Assembly: GCA_018398575.1 (NCBI GenBank)
Contig: JAGTXZ010000011.1
Location: 682,001-746,000 of the forward strand
Origin: Ampelomyces quisqualis
Lineage: Eukaryota > Ascomycota > Dothideomycetes > Pleosporales > Phaeosphaeriaceae
Direction of reading: 5' to 3'
Length of the DNA: 64,000 bases
The notes under the pieces: model-generated
What the model was told of the DNA's origin: nothing
The model's database searches: none
What the model saw: the letters and a program-made list of their open reading frames with translations, nothing else
Position numbers and translations under genes: made by a program
Part shown: one piece after another, positions 32,770 through 43,044 of the stretch
How positions within the stretch are numbered: the stretch's first letter is position 1
Layout of the letters: each line of letters opens with the position of its first letter

Positions 32770-35700
32770 ATGAGTGCGCCTGCCCCCAATGGGCGCCCCT
32801 TCGCCCGCAACTCGCGAAACAGCCCTTTTGCAAGGGACACTCCTCCGCCGCCATCAGGGCCTGCCGCCGCCGCACGCCCAACCTCCGCCCTCTTCTCGTC
32901 GCCGCTCGCCGAGACAGAACCCAAAATGGGCCACCTCCGCAACCAGTCTCTCACACACATGACGAGTGCAGCTTTGGGCCGAAGCGATTCGGCGCGCTTG
33001 AGATCCAACTCGGCGCGGAACAGCACACCGGTCGGCACGTTTGCGCCGCAGTTCATATCGGACGACAGCCAGGAGGCCCCCAAACTGGGCGGCATCGTCG
33101 AGGGCGAGAACGACTTCTCCGGCAAGCGCTATGTCTGGCTTAGGGACCCGGCCACTGCATTTGTCCGGGGTTGGGTGGTGGAGGACCTGCCCGAGGGACG
33201 CATCCTCGTGCAATGCGACAATGGCACGCAGCAGGAAGTGGACGCAGACGCCGTCGACAAAGTCAACCCGGCCAAGTTCGACAAGGCCGACGACATGGCA
33301 GAGCTCACGCATTTGAACGAGCCCTCGGTCATTCACAATCTCCACATGCGATACCAGGCGGACTTGATATATGTACGTGCCTCCAATCGAGAGCTTGGGA
33401 CTGGACTAACACTGCCAGACCTACTCCGGTCTCTTTTTGGTCACGATAAACCCGTACTGTCCGCTGCCCATATACTCGCGAGAGTACATAAACATGTACC
33501 GAGGGCGGAGCCGAGAAGAGACAAAACCACACATCTTCGCCATGGCAGACGAAGCCTTTCGAAACCTAGTGGACGAGGGCGAGAACCAGAGTATTCTAGT
33601 CACGTAAGTCGAGCTAAACGTGACACTGCTTCCCAGCTAACAACGCAAAGGGGAGAGTCTGGCGCTGGTAAGACTGAAAATACCAAAAAGGTCATCCAGT
33701 ACTTGGCCGCCGTGGCCAACTCCGACGACTCCAGAGGAAAGTCTGGAGGCCGACACCTTTCCAACTTGTCCGAGCAAATCCTACGCGCGAATCCGATCCT
33801 CGAAGCCTTTGGTAATGCCCAAACTGTGCGGAACAACAACTCGTCTCGTTTTGGGAAATTCATACGAATCGAGTTCACGCGCACTGGCCAGATTGCTGGT
33901 GCATACATCGACTGGTACCTGCTTGAAAAGTCTCGGGTGGTCAGACTCAATTCGAACGAGCGGAATTACCATGTCTTTTACCAACTATTACGAGGAGCGG
34001 ATAGTAAGATGAAGCAGGACTTCCATCTGAACAATAAGGAGATCGAGGACTTCGACTACACCAAGCACGGCAACGACGCAATTTCTGGTGTTTCTGACCG
34101 TGACGAATGGAACGCACTTATCGAAGCCTTCCATATCATGGGCTTCACCGACAAAGACCAGGCTTCAATCCTGCGCACAGTTGCGGCGGTACTCCACCTC
34201 GGAAACATCAGAGCCATGAAGGAAAGTCGACGTGCGGACCAAGCAAATTTTGATCTCACTGCTGAGGCACATGCGCGCATAGTGTCTCAGCTACTCGGGA
34301 TCTCGGCAGACGATTTTGTGAAAGCGCTGTTACACCCTCGCGTCAAGGCTGGTCGGGAATGGGTCGAGAAAGTGCAGACCCCAGAGCAAGTCAACCTCGC
34401 GATTGATGCCTTGGCAAAGGGTATCTACGAGCGCGGATTCGGAGATCTCGTCAATCGCATAAACCGGCAACTCGATCAAACCGGTAGCGGCGGTGATGAC
34501 TCGCAATTCATTGGAGTTCTCGACATCGCTGGTTTCGAGATTTTCGACGAGAACAGCTTCGAGCAGCTGTGCATCAACTACACCAACGAAAAGTTGCAGC
34601 AGTTTTTCAACCACCACATGTTTGTTCTCGAGCAGGAAGAATATGCACGAGAACAGATCGAGTGGAAGTTCATCGATTTTGGTCGCGACCTGCAGCCAAC
34701 GATCGATCTGATCGAACTGCCAAATCCTATTGGTATATTCTCTTGTTTGGACGAAGACAGTGTCATGCCAAAGGCTACCGACAAGAGCTTCACCGAAAAG
34801 CTCCACTCGTTGTGGGATCGCAAGAGCACCAAATACAAGCGGTCACTACTAACGCAAGGTTTCATGCTCACGCATTACGCAGCCGAAGTGGAGTATTCCA
34901 CAGAAGGCTGGCTAGAGAAGAACAAGGACCCCTTGAACGACAATGTTACACGACTTCTCGCAGGTTCCACCGACAAGCAGATTGCTCACCTCTTCCTGGA
35001 CTGTGCAGATCACGACGACGACGCAGGCAACGCTCGTAACAGGGTGAAGAAGGGCCTATTTCGCACTGTAGCGCAGCGTCACAAAGAGCAGCTATCTTCC
35101 TTAATGACTCAACTCCACTCCACGAAACCTCATTTTGTCCGATGCATTTTGCCCAATCACAAGAAGCGACCCAAGCAGTTCAGCGCACCACTCGTACTAG
35201 ATCAGCTGCGATGTAACGGTGTTCTCGAAGGAATTCGTATTGCACGTACCGGTTTCCCCAATCGTCTGCCTTTCGTCGAGTTCCGTCAACGATACGAAGT
35301 ACTATGCCAAGACCTACCCAAAGGCTATCTAGAGGGCCAGGTCGCGGCGAAGATGATCTTGGAGAAGCTCAATCTCGACAGAGCATTGTATCGAGTTGGT
35401 CTGACTAAGGTTTTTTTCAGAGCAGGTGTCTTGGCCGAACTGGAAGATCAGCGCGATGCGCTTATTCGCGACATCATGGTTCGCTTCCAGTCAGCAGCTC
35501 GAGGCTTCGTTCAGCGTCGTCTGGCACATAAGCGCCTCTACCGAGCCGAGGCCACCCGTATCATCCAACGGAACTTTCAGGTCTATCTCGACATGCAGTC
35601 AAATCCGTGGTGGAGGCTTTTTGCACGTATGCGACCCATGCTTGGCGCCACTCGTCAAGCCGCAGAAGTCAAGAAGCGTGACGATTTGATTCACAAGCTA

Positions 35701-38700
35701 GAAGAGAAGATGCAATTGGAGGCTGCCGAGAAGCAACGTGTTGAAGACGACAAGAGAAGGGCTGAGATGGATATTCAACGCATCCAGAAAACCCTCGAGA
35801 GCGAGCGTGCTCTTGCTTTGGACAAAGAAGAGATATTCAAACGCTTACAATACCGCGAGACTGAGCTTACCGAGAAGCTTGCCGGTGCCATTGAGGATCA
35901 AGACCAGCTCGAAGACCAGCTGGATGAACTCATGGAGGCCAAGAAGAAGATTGAGAATCAAGCTGAGACTTGGCGGAAAGAGTTGGAACAGGCCAGTCAG
36001 ATCATCAGTTGCCTAGAGGAAGAGAAGCAGGACCTCGAAAATCAGCTCGCTCAAATGGACCGACAATTGCAGGAGCTCGAAGCCGCGAAATCCGAACGAA
36101 GTCAAGCCGAGGAATCTTTGAGCCAGGAGGTCAAGATGCTGACAAGTCATCTCGGGCTGAAGGAACGAAAGCTCGAAGAACTTCAGGCGAAGCTGTTGAA
36201 GACCGACCAAGACCTCGATGTGAAGCTAGCAGCATCAGTAAAGGAAGTGCAAGCTGGCAAGAAGCAAATCAAGGATCTTCTCGACGAGAATCGCCAAGTC
36301 CGACAGCAGATTGCCGACCTCTCATCCACCTCAACAAGCTACGAAGACTTGGTCAGGAGAAAGGAAAGCGAACTTGCTATTCTCAAGACTGATCTGAAGA
36401 ACTTCGAGAACGACCGCCTCTTGTTCGACAGCGAGAAACGCACTCTAGCATCCAAGCACGATGATCTACAAAGTCGCCTGCGGGACGCGAAGTCCGAGGC
36501 TGACGCTATCCGCTCGCAGCACACACAACTTGAGCGCGAGGCCGCCGATGCGAAACGTCTGTTGGAAGAGAAAATATCCGAGGATGCACAGTCTAGTGAA
36601 GGTCGAAAGGTACTGGAAGAACAGATTGAGACTCTCAAAGCAGATCTCTTTCATGTGCAGAAAGAGCTCAGTCGGGAGCGTCAATCTCGCGACGATGTAG
36701 AGATGCTGGGTGAGCATAAATACGACACCTTGAAGCGCGACTTCGAAGCGTTGAACGAGTCCAAAATCACCATTGAGAAGGAGATGTACGTCCAGCAAGA
36801 TGCTCTGCGAAGGGCCAACGAAGGCCGCGCGGCGCATGAGAAGGAACGCAAAGAATATCAAAGCGAACTGCGGACCTTGCGCGAAAAGTACATGAAGCTG
36901 GAGGAGGAGAAGCTTGACGCCGATGCGGAAGCAGAACGTGTTCAATCACGCCTAGCCTTGGAGCGTCAAACAGCACAACAACGCGACCTCGAAGCAAAGG
37001 ATCAGCAGCTTGACCAGCTTGAAGCGGAACGCGACGATCTCGCTGAGCAGGTTCATAACCTCACGCAGATGCTTGCCGACTCCGACTCCTTCAAGGAGCG
37101 CAATGACCAACAAAAGGAACGTCTTGAGCGCGAGCTCGTCACCGTCAAAGGGCGTTTGACGGCATCCGAGAATGACAACCGTGCACTTCTGAACAAGCTG
37201 CAGCAAAAGAACCTGGATATTGCGAGATCCAGTTCGCGGGCTGGAGAGACCCAACGATCAAAGATTATGCAGCTGACCAACGAGAAGGCCAAAGCCGAGG
37301 AAGAGAACAAAAGGCTTTTCCGTCAACTCGAAGATGCCCAACTCAACATCAACTCGCTGGAGAAGCAAAAGGAGAAGCTCTCTCTCAGCCTCGAGGACTT
37401 GAACCACGAAATTACACGAGAGCACAAGATGAGCCGCAACGCAGAGAAAACCTCGTCCACAGTCAACCTACAGCTCGCAGATGTCAACAGGAAGCTCGAG
37501 ACGGAAAGACAGCTTCGAACACAAGCGCAGACAAATACTCGCGCTGTGCAGGCATCCCTCGAGAACAGCAACCGCGAGCTGGAAGAGTGTCACAAACAGC
37601 TCATGCTCCTACGCAAGGTGTTTGACCCTGAAGGTGCCGACGTTTCTATCACTTACGATGCTGCCAAGCCCGACATCACGAAGACGGTGGATCTTGCGGA
37701 GCGCCTAGAGGCTGCCAATCAAGCAGTGCGTGTGGCTGCTGAGCGATACTCGAGAGCTGAAGCACAATTGAACGAGCTTCGGGAAAGGCACGAGGATGAG
37801 CTCAATAACATGGATACTCGTCATGCTAATGCGAAGCGCGCCATGCTAGAAGAGATGAACAGCAGTCAAGTAAATCAAGCCAGTGCACGTCGATCACCAA
37901 CCCATGCTCGGAAGGACAGCGAGAACCGTAGGCCGTTCTCGATCACGAACACACCGACCAACCAACGACACATCAGTAACGCTACGGACAACTCTGCTCG
38001 ATCGGATCGCACTGTCGACACTATCGCCTTCAATAACCGCATGGACATGGCCGCTGAACTCGAGCTTGTTCAAAACCAACTCCAAATGTCGGAAATGCGC
38101 AACAAGCATCTGCAAAGTCAAATCGAAAGGTCTCCTACCCGCAACAATTGGCAAGACGATAGTCCTTCGGTCCGACGAGTACATAAGCTAGAGCGCGAGA
38201 ATTATCGTCTACATGACATGCTTGACGACTCCGCGAGGAAAGTATCGGCGCTCGAACAGAGCCTCCAATCTGGGCAGCTGTCTTACCAGGAGGTTCAGAC
38301 AAAGTCCCACGAGGAGCTGTTTGATCTCTTGACGTCACAGGAACAGTCTCGCAAGTCGGTCGTACAGGCCCACAATGCCGCCGTCAATGAGCTTGCGGAT
38401 GCAAAGACGGCCTTTGACGACATCAAACAGGCTAAGACTTCTATCGAAAACGAGCTGCAAGAACTCAAGATGGACTTTGATGAGTACGCCTCGGAACGAG
38501 AACAAGAGCAAGCCAATCACAATCAGCTGCTGCAGGAGTTTGCGGACCTCCAGATCCGAATGGACAACGAGACCTCTACTCTTCTTGACGTACAATCTAG
38601 CCTGAGTCTGTACAAGAACAGAGCCGATGACTACTTCAGCAAACTTGAGCAGGCCGAGATTGCTGTGCTGAAGGCTTCAAGGGCCGAGCAATTTGCGAGG

Positions 38701-40197
38701 ACACAGGCTCGCGAGGCGGAGGACACCTGCGCTACTGTCATGGCGGAGCGTAAAGATATGGACGGTATGGTTGACGACCTACAACGACAAGTCCAGAGAT
38801 TCGAGGAACGTGTCGAAGATCTCTCAACCGACCTCGAGACAGCGTTGCAAGCCAAGAAGCGCCTACAGAATGAGCTTGAAGACTACAGAAGCCAACACGC
38901 TCACGACATTGAGGACAGCGAGAGTTCCCTTGAGCAAACCCGAAGAAAATACCAGACTGAGCTATCGACGCTTACGCACGAGCTAGATCTGGAGCGCGAG
39001 AACGTTATCTACGTGCGCGAAGAGAACGGACATCTCCGTGAGGAGATCGAGGAGATGCGGAGTAAGTGGGATGACGAGGTTCTCAACTCCTCGACATGGG
39101 CAAAGGAGAAGAGTCGTCTCGAGGGCACCCTGCAAGTCATCTCCAAGTCTCGCGACGAGGCCGCCAATGCGCATAACGAGGCGCAATCTAAGATTGTCAA
39201 CCTGCTCTCTCAGGTTCGCACACTGCGAACAAATGTTGACGACCTCGCCGCCGAGCGCGACTCCACCATCGAGGAGAAACGACGTCTCGAGTCACGTCTG
39301 CAGGAGGCCGCACAGAAGCTGGAGGATCTCTCTCGTTCAGACTCTCCCGCCATGCGCAATGCCGCCACTTACGATCGCGAGCTTCTCGAGCTCAAGTCTG
39401 GCCTTGCTCAGCAAGAGGATATCGCAGCGGCTGCAGTGGGCAAGATGCGTCGTGCTGAAGCCTTGGCACAGGAGCTGCAGAAGGATATTGTCGCCGAACG
39501 TGAAGCAAACGTACAGCTGCACAAAGATAAAGCTGGTGTTGAGAAGGGCCTCAAGGATCTCCAGCTCCGCCTAGTAGATCTTGAGACCAAGGGCTACAGT
39601 GGCTCAGCCGGCAAGGACGTGAGGTTCCTGCACGGCCGCATACAAGAGGTAAGCATTGGCCTGGCTCGGTCATGTTTTCTCATCACTAACACTATTTTAC
39701 AGCTTGAGAAGTCGCTTGAAGCATCCGAATCTACTCGTCTAGCAGAATCCCGCAGCGTGCGCAACGTCGACCGCACAGTTAAAGATCTCCAGAATCAAAT
39801 CGAGCGTCGCGAGAAGCAAAATGCCTCCGTCATGGAAGACCTGAACAAGTCGCGAGAGAAAATGTCCAACCTCCTGGCAACAATCGATGAGCTCCAATCC
39901 TCCGACTCATCCAGCCAACTCGCCGCTAAGCGCGCCGAGCGTGAGCTTCGTGAAGAAAAAGAAAAGAACCTGCGTCTCGAACGCGAGCTCGAAGGCTGGA
40001 AGAACCTCCGCGTGGAGCGCCGCAGCGCCTTGGGCGTGCCAGGCAGTGATGCCGGCGGTGAAGCTCGATCCCGCCATGGCTCGTCCATCGGCCTTTTGAT
40101 GGGCGAAATGGGCGAAGTCGCATCTTCGGAAAAAGGCAAATACGGCAGTCTGCGAAGCAACTTGCGCCGTGTATCCGGACAAAAGGGTTTTTTGTAG
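32770..40197 (+). CDS. MYO2: Class II (conventional) myosin heavy chain
   Basis: Actin-based motor of the cytokinetic ring and septum (MyoB in Aspergillus nidulans, Myo2 in fission yeast). Exons 32770-33372, 33419-33603, 33651-39648 and 39703-40197 encode 2,426 residues, close to fungal MyoB. Domain order: disordered N-tail to about 115; SH3-like domain about 117-170 ('KRYVWLRDPATAFVRGWV'); motor with P-loop 'GESGAGKT' at 264-271, switch I 'NNNSSRFGKF', switch II 'DIAGFEIF' and relay/converter to about 860; a neck with an IQ-type stretch 'FQSAARGFVQRRLAHKR'; then coiled coil from about 930 to 2380, broken at about 1660-1750 by a Ser/Asn-rich linker ('RRSPTHARKDSENRRPFS'). The tail ends in a short basic/Gly segment. 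The last intron (54 bp) is in frame without stop. Symbol by function; other myosin II names are used in different fungi. Confidence 0.96.
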   Translation: MSAPAPNGRPFARNSRNSPFARDTPPPPSGPAAAARPTSALFSSPLAETEPKMGHLRNQSLTHMTSAALGRSDSARLRSNSARNSTPVGTFAPQFISDDSQEAPKLGGIVEGENDFSGKRYVWLRDPATAFVRGWVVEDLPEGRILVQCDNGTQQEVDADAVDKVNPAKFDKADDMAELTHLNEPSVIHNLHMRYQADLIYVRASNRELGTGLTLPDLLRSLFGHDKPVLSAAHILARVHKHVPRAEPRRDKTTHLRHGRRSLSKPSGRGREPEYSSHVSRAKRDTASQLTTQRGESGAGKTENTKKVIQYLAAVANSDDSRGKSGGRHLSNLSEQILRANPILEAFGNAQTVRNNNSSRFGKFIRIEFTRTGQIAGAYIDWYLLEKSRVVRLNSNERNYHVFYQLLRGADSKMKQDFHLNNKEIEDFDYTKHGNDAISGVSDRDEWNALIEAFHIMGFTDKDQASILRTVAAVLHLGNIRAMKESRRADQANFDLTAEAHARIVSQLLGISADDFVKALLHPRVKAGREWVEKVQTPEQVNLAIDALAKGIYERGFGDLVNRINRQLDQTGSGGDDSQFIGVLDIAGFEIFDENSFEQLCINYTNEKLQQFFNHHMFVLEQEEYAREQIEWKFIDFGRDLQPTIDLIELPNPIGIFSCLDEDSVMPKATDKSFTEKLHSLWDRKSTKYKRSLLTQGFMLTHYAAEVEYSTEGWLEKNKDPLNDNVTRLLAGSTDKQIAHLFLDCADHDDDAGNARNRVKKGLFRTVAQRHKEQLSSLMTQLHSTKPHFVRCILPNHKKRPKQFSAPLVLDQLRCNGVLEGIRIARTGFPNRLPFVEFRQRYEVLCQDLPKGYLEGQVAAKMILEKLNLDRALYRVGLTKVFFRAGVLAELEDQRDALIRDIMVRFQSAARGFVQRRLAHKRLYRAEATRIIQRNFQVYLDMQSNPWWRLFARMRPMLGATRQAAEVKKRDDLIHKLEEKMQLEAAEKQRVEDDKRRAEMDIQRIQKTLESERALALDKEEIFKRLQYRETELTEKLAGAIEDQDQLEDQLDELMEAKKKIENQAETWRKELEQASQIISCLEEEKQDLENQLAQMDRQLQELEAAKSERSQAEESLSQEVKMLTSHLGLKERKLEELQAKLLKTDQDLDVKLAASVKEVQAGKKQIKDLLDENRQVRQQIADLSSTSTSYEDLVRRKESELAILKTDLKNFENDRLLFDSEKRTLASKHDDLQSRLRDAKSEADAIRSQHTQLEREAADAKRLLEEKISEDAQSSEGRKVLEEQIETLKADLFHVQKELSRERQSRDDVEMLGEHKYDTLKRDFEALNESKITIEKEMYVQQDALRRANEGRAAHEKERKEYQSELRTLREKYMKLEEEKLDADAEAERVQSRLALERQTAQQRDLEAKDQQLDQLEAERDDLAEQVHNLTQMLADSDSFKERNDQQKERLERELVTVKGRLTASENDNRALLNKLQQKNLDIARSSSRAGETQRSKIMQLTNEKAKAEEENKRLFRQLEDAQLNINSLEKQKEKLSLSLEDLNHEITREHKMSRNAEKTSSTVNLQLADVNRKLETERQLRTQAQTNTRAVQASLENSNRELEECHKQLMLLRKVFDPEGADVSITYDAAKPDITKTVDLAERLEAANQAVRVAAERYSRAEAQLNELRERHEDELNNMDTRHANAKRAMLEEMNSSQVNQASARRSPTHARKDSENRRPFSITNTPTNQRHISNATDNSARSDRTVDTIAFNNRMDMAAELELVQNQLQMSEMRNKHLQSQIERSPTRNNWQDDSPSVRRVHKLERENYRLHDMLDDSARKVSALEQSLQSGQLSYQEVQTKSHEELFDLLTSQEQSRKSVVQAHNAAVNELADAKTAFDDIKQAKTSIENELQELKMDFDEYASEREQEQANHNQLLQEFADLQIRMDNETSTLLDVQSSLSLYKNRADDYFSKLEQAEIAVLKASRAEQFARTQAREAEDTCATVMAERKDMDGMVDDLQRQVQRFEERVEDLSTDLETALQAKKRLQNELEDYRSQHAHDIEDSESSLEQTRRKYQTELSTLTHELDLERENVIYVREENGHLREEIEEMRSKWDDEVLNSSTWAKEKSRLEGTLQVISKSRDEAANAHNEAQSKIVNLLSQVRTLRTNVDDLAAERDSTIEEKRRLESRLQEAAQKLEDLSRSDSPAMRNAATYDRELLELKSGLAQQEDIAAAAVGKMRRAEALAQELQKDIVAEREANVQLHKDKAGVEKGLKDLQLRLVDLETKGYSGSAGKDVRFLHGRIQEVSIGLARSCFLITNTILQLEKSLEASESTRLAESRSVRNVDRTVKDLQNQIERREKQNASVMEDLNKSREKMSNLLATIDELQSSDSSSQLAAKRAERELREEKEKNLRLERELEGWKNLRVERRSALGVPGSDAGGEARSRHGSSIGLLMGEMGEVASSEKGKYGSLRSNLRRVSGQKGFL

Positions 40198-40716
40198 TTG
40201 ACGGGATCTCCGCGGGGAAGGGGGCGATGCGGAGGTCCCTGGTGCATAACCGAACAAACACACTAAGGAAGCTGGATCCGATGAGCGAAGAAGAAGAGGA
40301 TCCAGTTGCGGCTGTGGAGTGTGAAATGCAGATGCTCAAGAGCAACGCGAGTTTGAATAGTAGGAAGAATGACGGTAGTATCGAATCATCTAGAGCTGTC
40401 GGCGTCATGAGAAGAGCGGAAGATGACGAGGAAATCGTCTCCCTTGACCTCGGCGACGATGGAGCGAGTACCCTTGTCGGACACGAAGGCGACGTCGTCG
40501 ACGAAAAGGAACCGGAAATGCAAATGCAAGTCGACCATGGCGAGCAGCCGCACGACGAATCTGGACTCGGGCGGAAACGGACTATTCGTGTGATTATTCG
40601 GTCCAGGGCGTTTTTGTAGGGTGTTTGGTTTCGACGGGCTTGCGAGTTGTACATCGCTGTTATTGTTATTTTTTTGCGCCTGCGCCTTTTCTTTTTTTGT
40701 TGGCGCGAATTTTTTT

Positions 40717-40754
<38 letters not shown>

Positions 40755-41468
40755 TGCGAGGACTTTTGGGGCTTAAGGAGGCGATTGGGGAATCGTTGGG
40801 GGCGGCAAGTGGGCATGGAGAATAGGAAATGTGTTGATGATCAGTTTTTTGTGGTCTTTTTTTCGTGCTTGCAATCCGCTTTTGATCCTGTGTGTGTGTG
40901 CCTCGTTTTGCTTGACATGCGATGTGTGAACCGACGACGACGATGCGTGGTGCAGCTTTTGGCCATGTAGCGGGGTTCAAAGTCACTGTGTGTTAGTTGA
41001 AGTATTTTAATTTGCGAGTCTTGGTTGGAATGAGGATAAATGATGGACTAGAAGGTGAAGAAAGAAGGGAAGAAGAAAAAAAAAGGGGTACAGGGAGAAG
41101 GACAGACGGTGTGCACATATTTCAGCAGAGCGTTATGGTTCTATCGAGTTGTTTGTTTGCTATTTTTCAAGAGGGAGAGGACGTGTCCAAGCTAGACTGA
41201 CTGCATCTCCTACTGGGGAGGATAGGATGCCCTTGGTACTCGTCATCGTCGTGCCTTGCAGCTTAGATTCATCGCCGACGGGGCAAAAAGTAGGGTCTTG
41301 CATGCGACTGCTCTTTTCAGCGGTGATGGGCCGCGGAAGTCATGTGTGATGTGCGGGTATAGTGATATCTTGGTGCGCCGTCTTGCTATGCCATGCACCT
41401 GCTGGTGCTGTAGAAAGACTCGCTGAAGGATTCGTGCGTCATTTCTCTTTGATGAATTGTTGCACGTC
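40198..41468. other. Intergenic, convergent genes, with AG microsatellite
   Basis: 1.27 kb between convergent genes. A perfect (AG)15 microsatellite spans about 40721-40750, preceded by T-runs. A 130-codon frame at 40227-40619 starts 30 bp after the myosin stop and is acidic, but has no similarity or splice support and is probably myosin 3' UTR. Confidence 0.5.
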
Positions 41469-42674
41469 TTAACGCTTCGAGCGCGTAGCTCTGGTTTGTC
41501 TTGCTGGTGCGGCCTTGGCCTGACTTGCTGCTGTCGGCGCATCGAAGGACTTTGTCACTCGCTTCTTCACTGTCTTGGTGGAGCTCTCTGGCTCGTCGCC
41601 ATCACCTGCCTTCCGCTTGAGAGAAGCTGCTGGCTGGGTCTCCTGCGCTGTCCAAGTTTTGGATTTTGCCCCACCAGACTTTGTCTTGTTTTCCGCTGCC
41701 TTTATGCTGCGGTTCGCTTCGGATGACGGTGGTGTTGGTGGCCGCTTGCTGTCGCGTGTAGCTTCTGGTGATTTGGGCTCGGTGGCCGTGGCGTCTTTGT
41801 TCGCGTTTCGCTGTTGCGCGACCCATGACAATAGATTGTCTTGTGGCCCTGCTTCCTCATCTCCCTCGTCGCCTTCTTCGCCCCCAAGCATCGCATCTGC
41901 CATTTCCCCTGCAATGTCGGCTCCCGCATCCTTCTCCGTCATCATGCGCGTCGCGAATTGAAGCAGCTGCTGCGGATCCATGCCACTGAGCGGACCGCCA
42001 GCTGCAGCAAGCTGCCTCTGTAGCGCGGCCATCAGAGCGTCTTGGCTGATATCCACGTCTCCTCCTTGGTGCATTTCTTCGTCGCCTTCGTCCAACGCCT
42101 CGTCATCGAGCAGCCCCGTGGCAGGCGCAAGCAAGTCCGGCGCATCGACTGCGAAGGCGTTCTGGGATGGCGCACCGGGTGACTTTGCGGGAGGTGATGC
42201 GCGTGCCCAATGTGGCGTATCTGCGAGCTTGTCGCGCCAGTCCCTCAACAGCGCGAACGACTGCGCATCATCGGCCAGTTGCTTCAGCTTTGCCCCTCGC
42301 TCGTGCTGCGCGCGCCACACAACCGGCGAATGTGCCTTGACGAGTGGATGGATCGCCTGGGCCACGCCCGCAGCCCCCCGCGGCATCTTCTTGCTGCGAC
42401 TGCCCCTGTCGGCCCGCTTCCGCTTCCGGCCAGCCTTCGCGTCCCTGGAGTCGTGTGGGAGAAAGGTGGCGTCGTCATAGCCGTCCGAGGCATACTCGAG
42501 GTCGTTGAAGTAGTCGAAGCGATCCCAGTCTGCCTGCGCATCGTCGTCGCCGTATGTTGTGGGAGGGGGGGAGGCTACCGTGTGCTCGGCCAGGTCGTCG
42601 GCAGCCATGTACTCGTCTTCGATGTACATCCACTCGTCGCCATAGTCGGATTCGTCGTCGTCGCAGTCACTCAT
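41469..42674 (-). CDS. Acidic nuclear-type hypothetical protein
   Basis: An uninterrupted frame of 401 residues, unknown function. The N-terminus is very acidic and aromatic ('YGDEWMYIEDEYMAADDLAEH', 'DWDRFDYFNDLEYASDGYDD'), followed by a bipartite-type basic nuclear signal ('GRKRKRADRGSRSKKMPR'). Next is a helical, conserved-looking block ('PVVWRAQHERGAKLKQLADD'), then acidic/Met-rich helices ('DPQQLLQFATRMMTEKDAG') and a Lys/Ser/Thr tail ending 'RQTRATRSKR'. I recognise no named domain; acidic head plus basic tail suggests a chromatin or ribosome-biogenesis role, which is a guess. Divergent from the carboxylase gene, 370 bp away. Confidence 0.7.
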   Translation of the reverse strand: MSDCDDDESDYGDEWMYIEDEYMAADDLAEHTVASPPPTTYGDDDAQADWDRFDYFNDLEYASDGYDDATFLPHDSRDAKAGRKRKRADRGSRSKKMPRGAAGVAQAIHPLVKAHSPVVWRAQHERGAKLKQLADDAQSFALLRDWRDKLADTPHWARASPPAKSPGAPSQNAFAVDAPDLLAPATGLLDDEALDEGDEEMHQGGDVDISQDALMAALQRQLAAAGGPLSGMDPQQLLQFATRMMTEKDAGADIAGEMADAMLGGEEGDEGDEEAGPQDNLLSWVAQQRNANKDATATEPKSPEATRDSKRPPTPPSSEANRSIKAAENKTKSGGAKSKTWTAQETQPAASLKRKAGDGDEPESSTKTVKKRVTKSFDAPTAASQAKAAPARQTRATRSKR

Positions 42675-43044
42675 GCTGGGAAGGCTGGGGTGGTGGTCGG
42701 GCAGGTGTGGGTGCAGGACATGTGCAGGTAGCTGCTGTCTGCTGACTCGTGCGAGCCGGTGGATTTACTGTGTAGGTAGCCTGTGACGTGTGTCGCACCG
42801 CCGCGCTGGTGCCCACAGACGTCGGACCAGAGCCCTGTGCCATCAACCCAACCGCTGTCTCGACGAGCTGCGGGCATTTGTGCGCGAGTTGGAGTCTGTT
42901 GGACTGTGGCGCGGCTTCCGACGGCTCAAGGTGCCTCGGCACCTTGCCTTTGCTACCCCAGACCTCCACCTGCGCACCCGCAATGTGGCTCTGAAGCCTC
43001 CAATTGATTCTCTCCTCTGTCTCCTGGTGAACTTCACCGTGACC
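42675..43044. promoter_or_regulatory. Shared upstream region of acidic protein and MCC alpha genes
   Basis: 370 bp between divergent starts. The carboxylase frame stays open upstream of its ATG, but without an ATG codon, so this stretch is treated as 5' UTR and promoter. Confidence 0.4.

Noticed and set aside
40227..40619. 130-codon acidic frame just after the myosin stop
   Set aside because: No similarity and no promoter space; it most likely lies in the myosin 3' UTR, although the composition is protein-like.
42790..43044. 85-codon N-terminal extension of MCC alpha
   Set aside because: The frame is open but has no ATG, and the Arg-rich presequence begins naturally at 43045.
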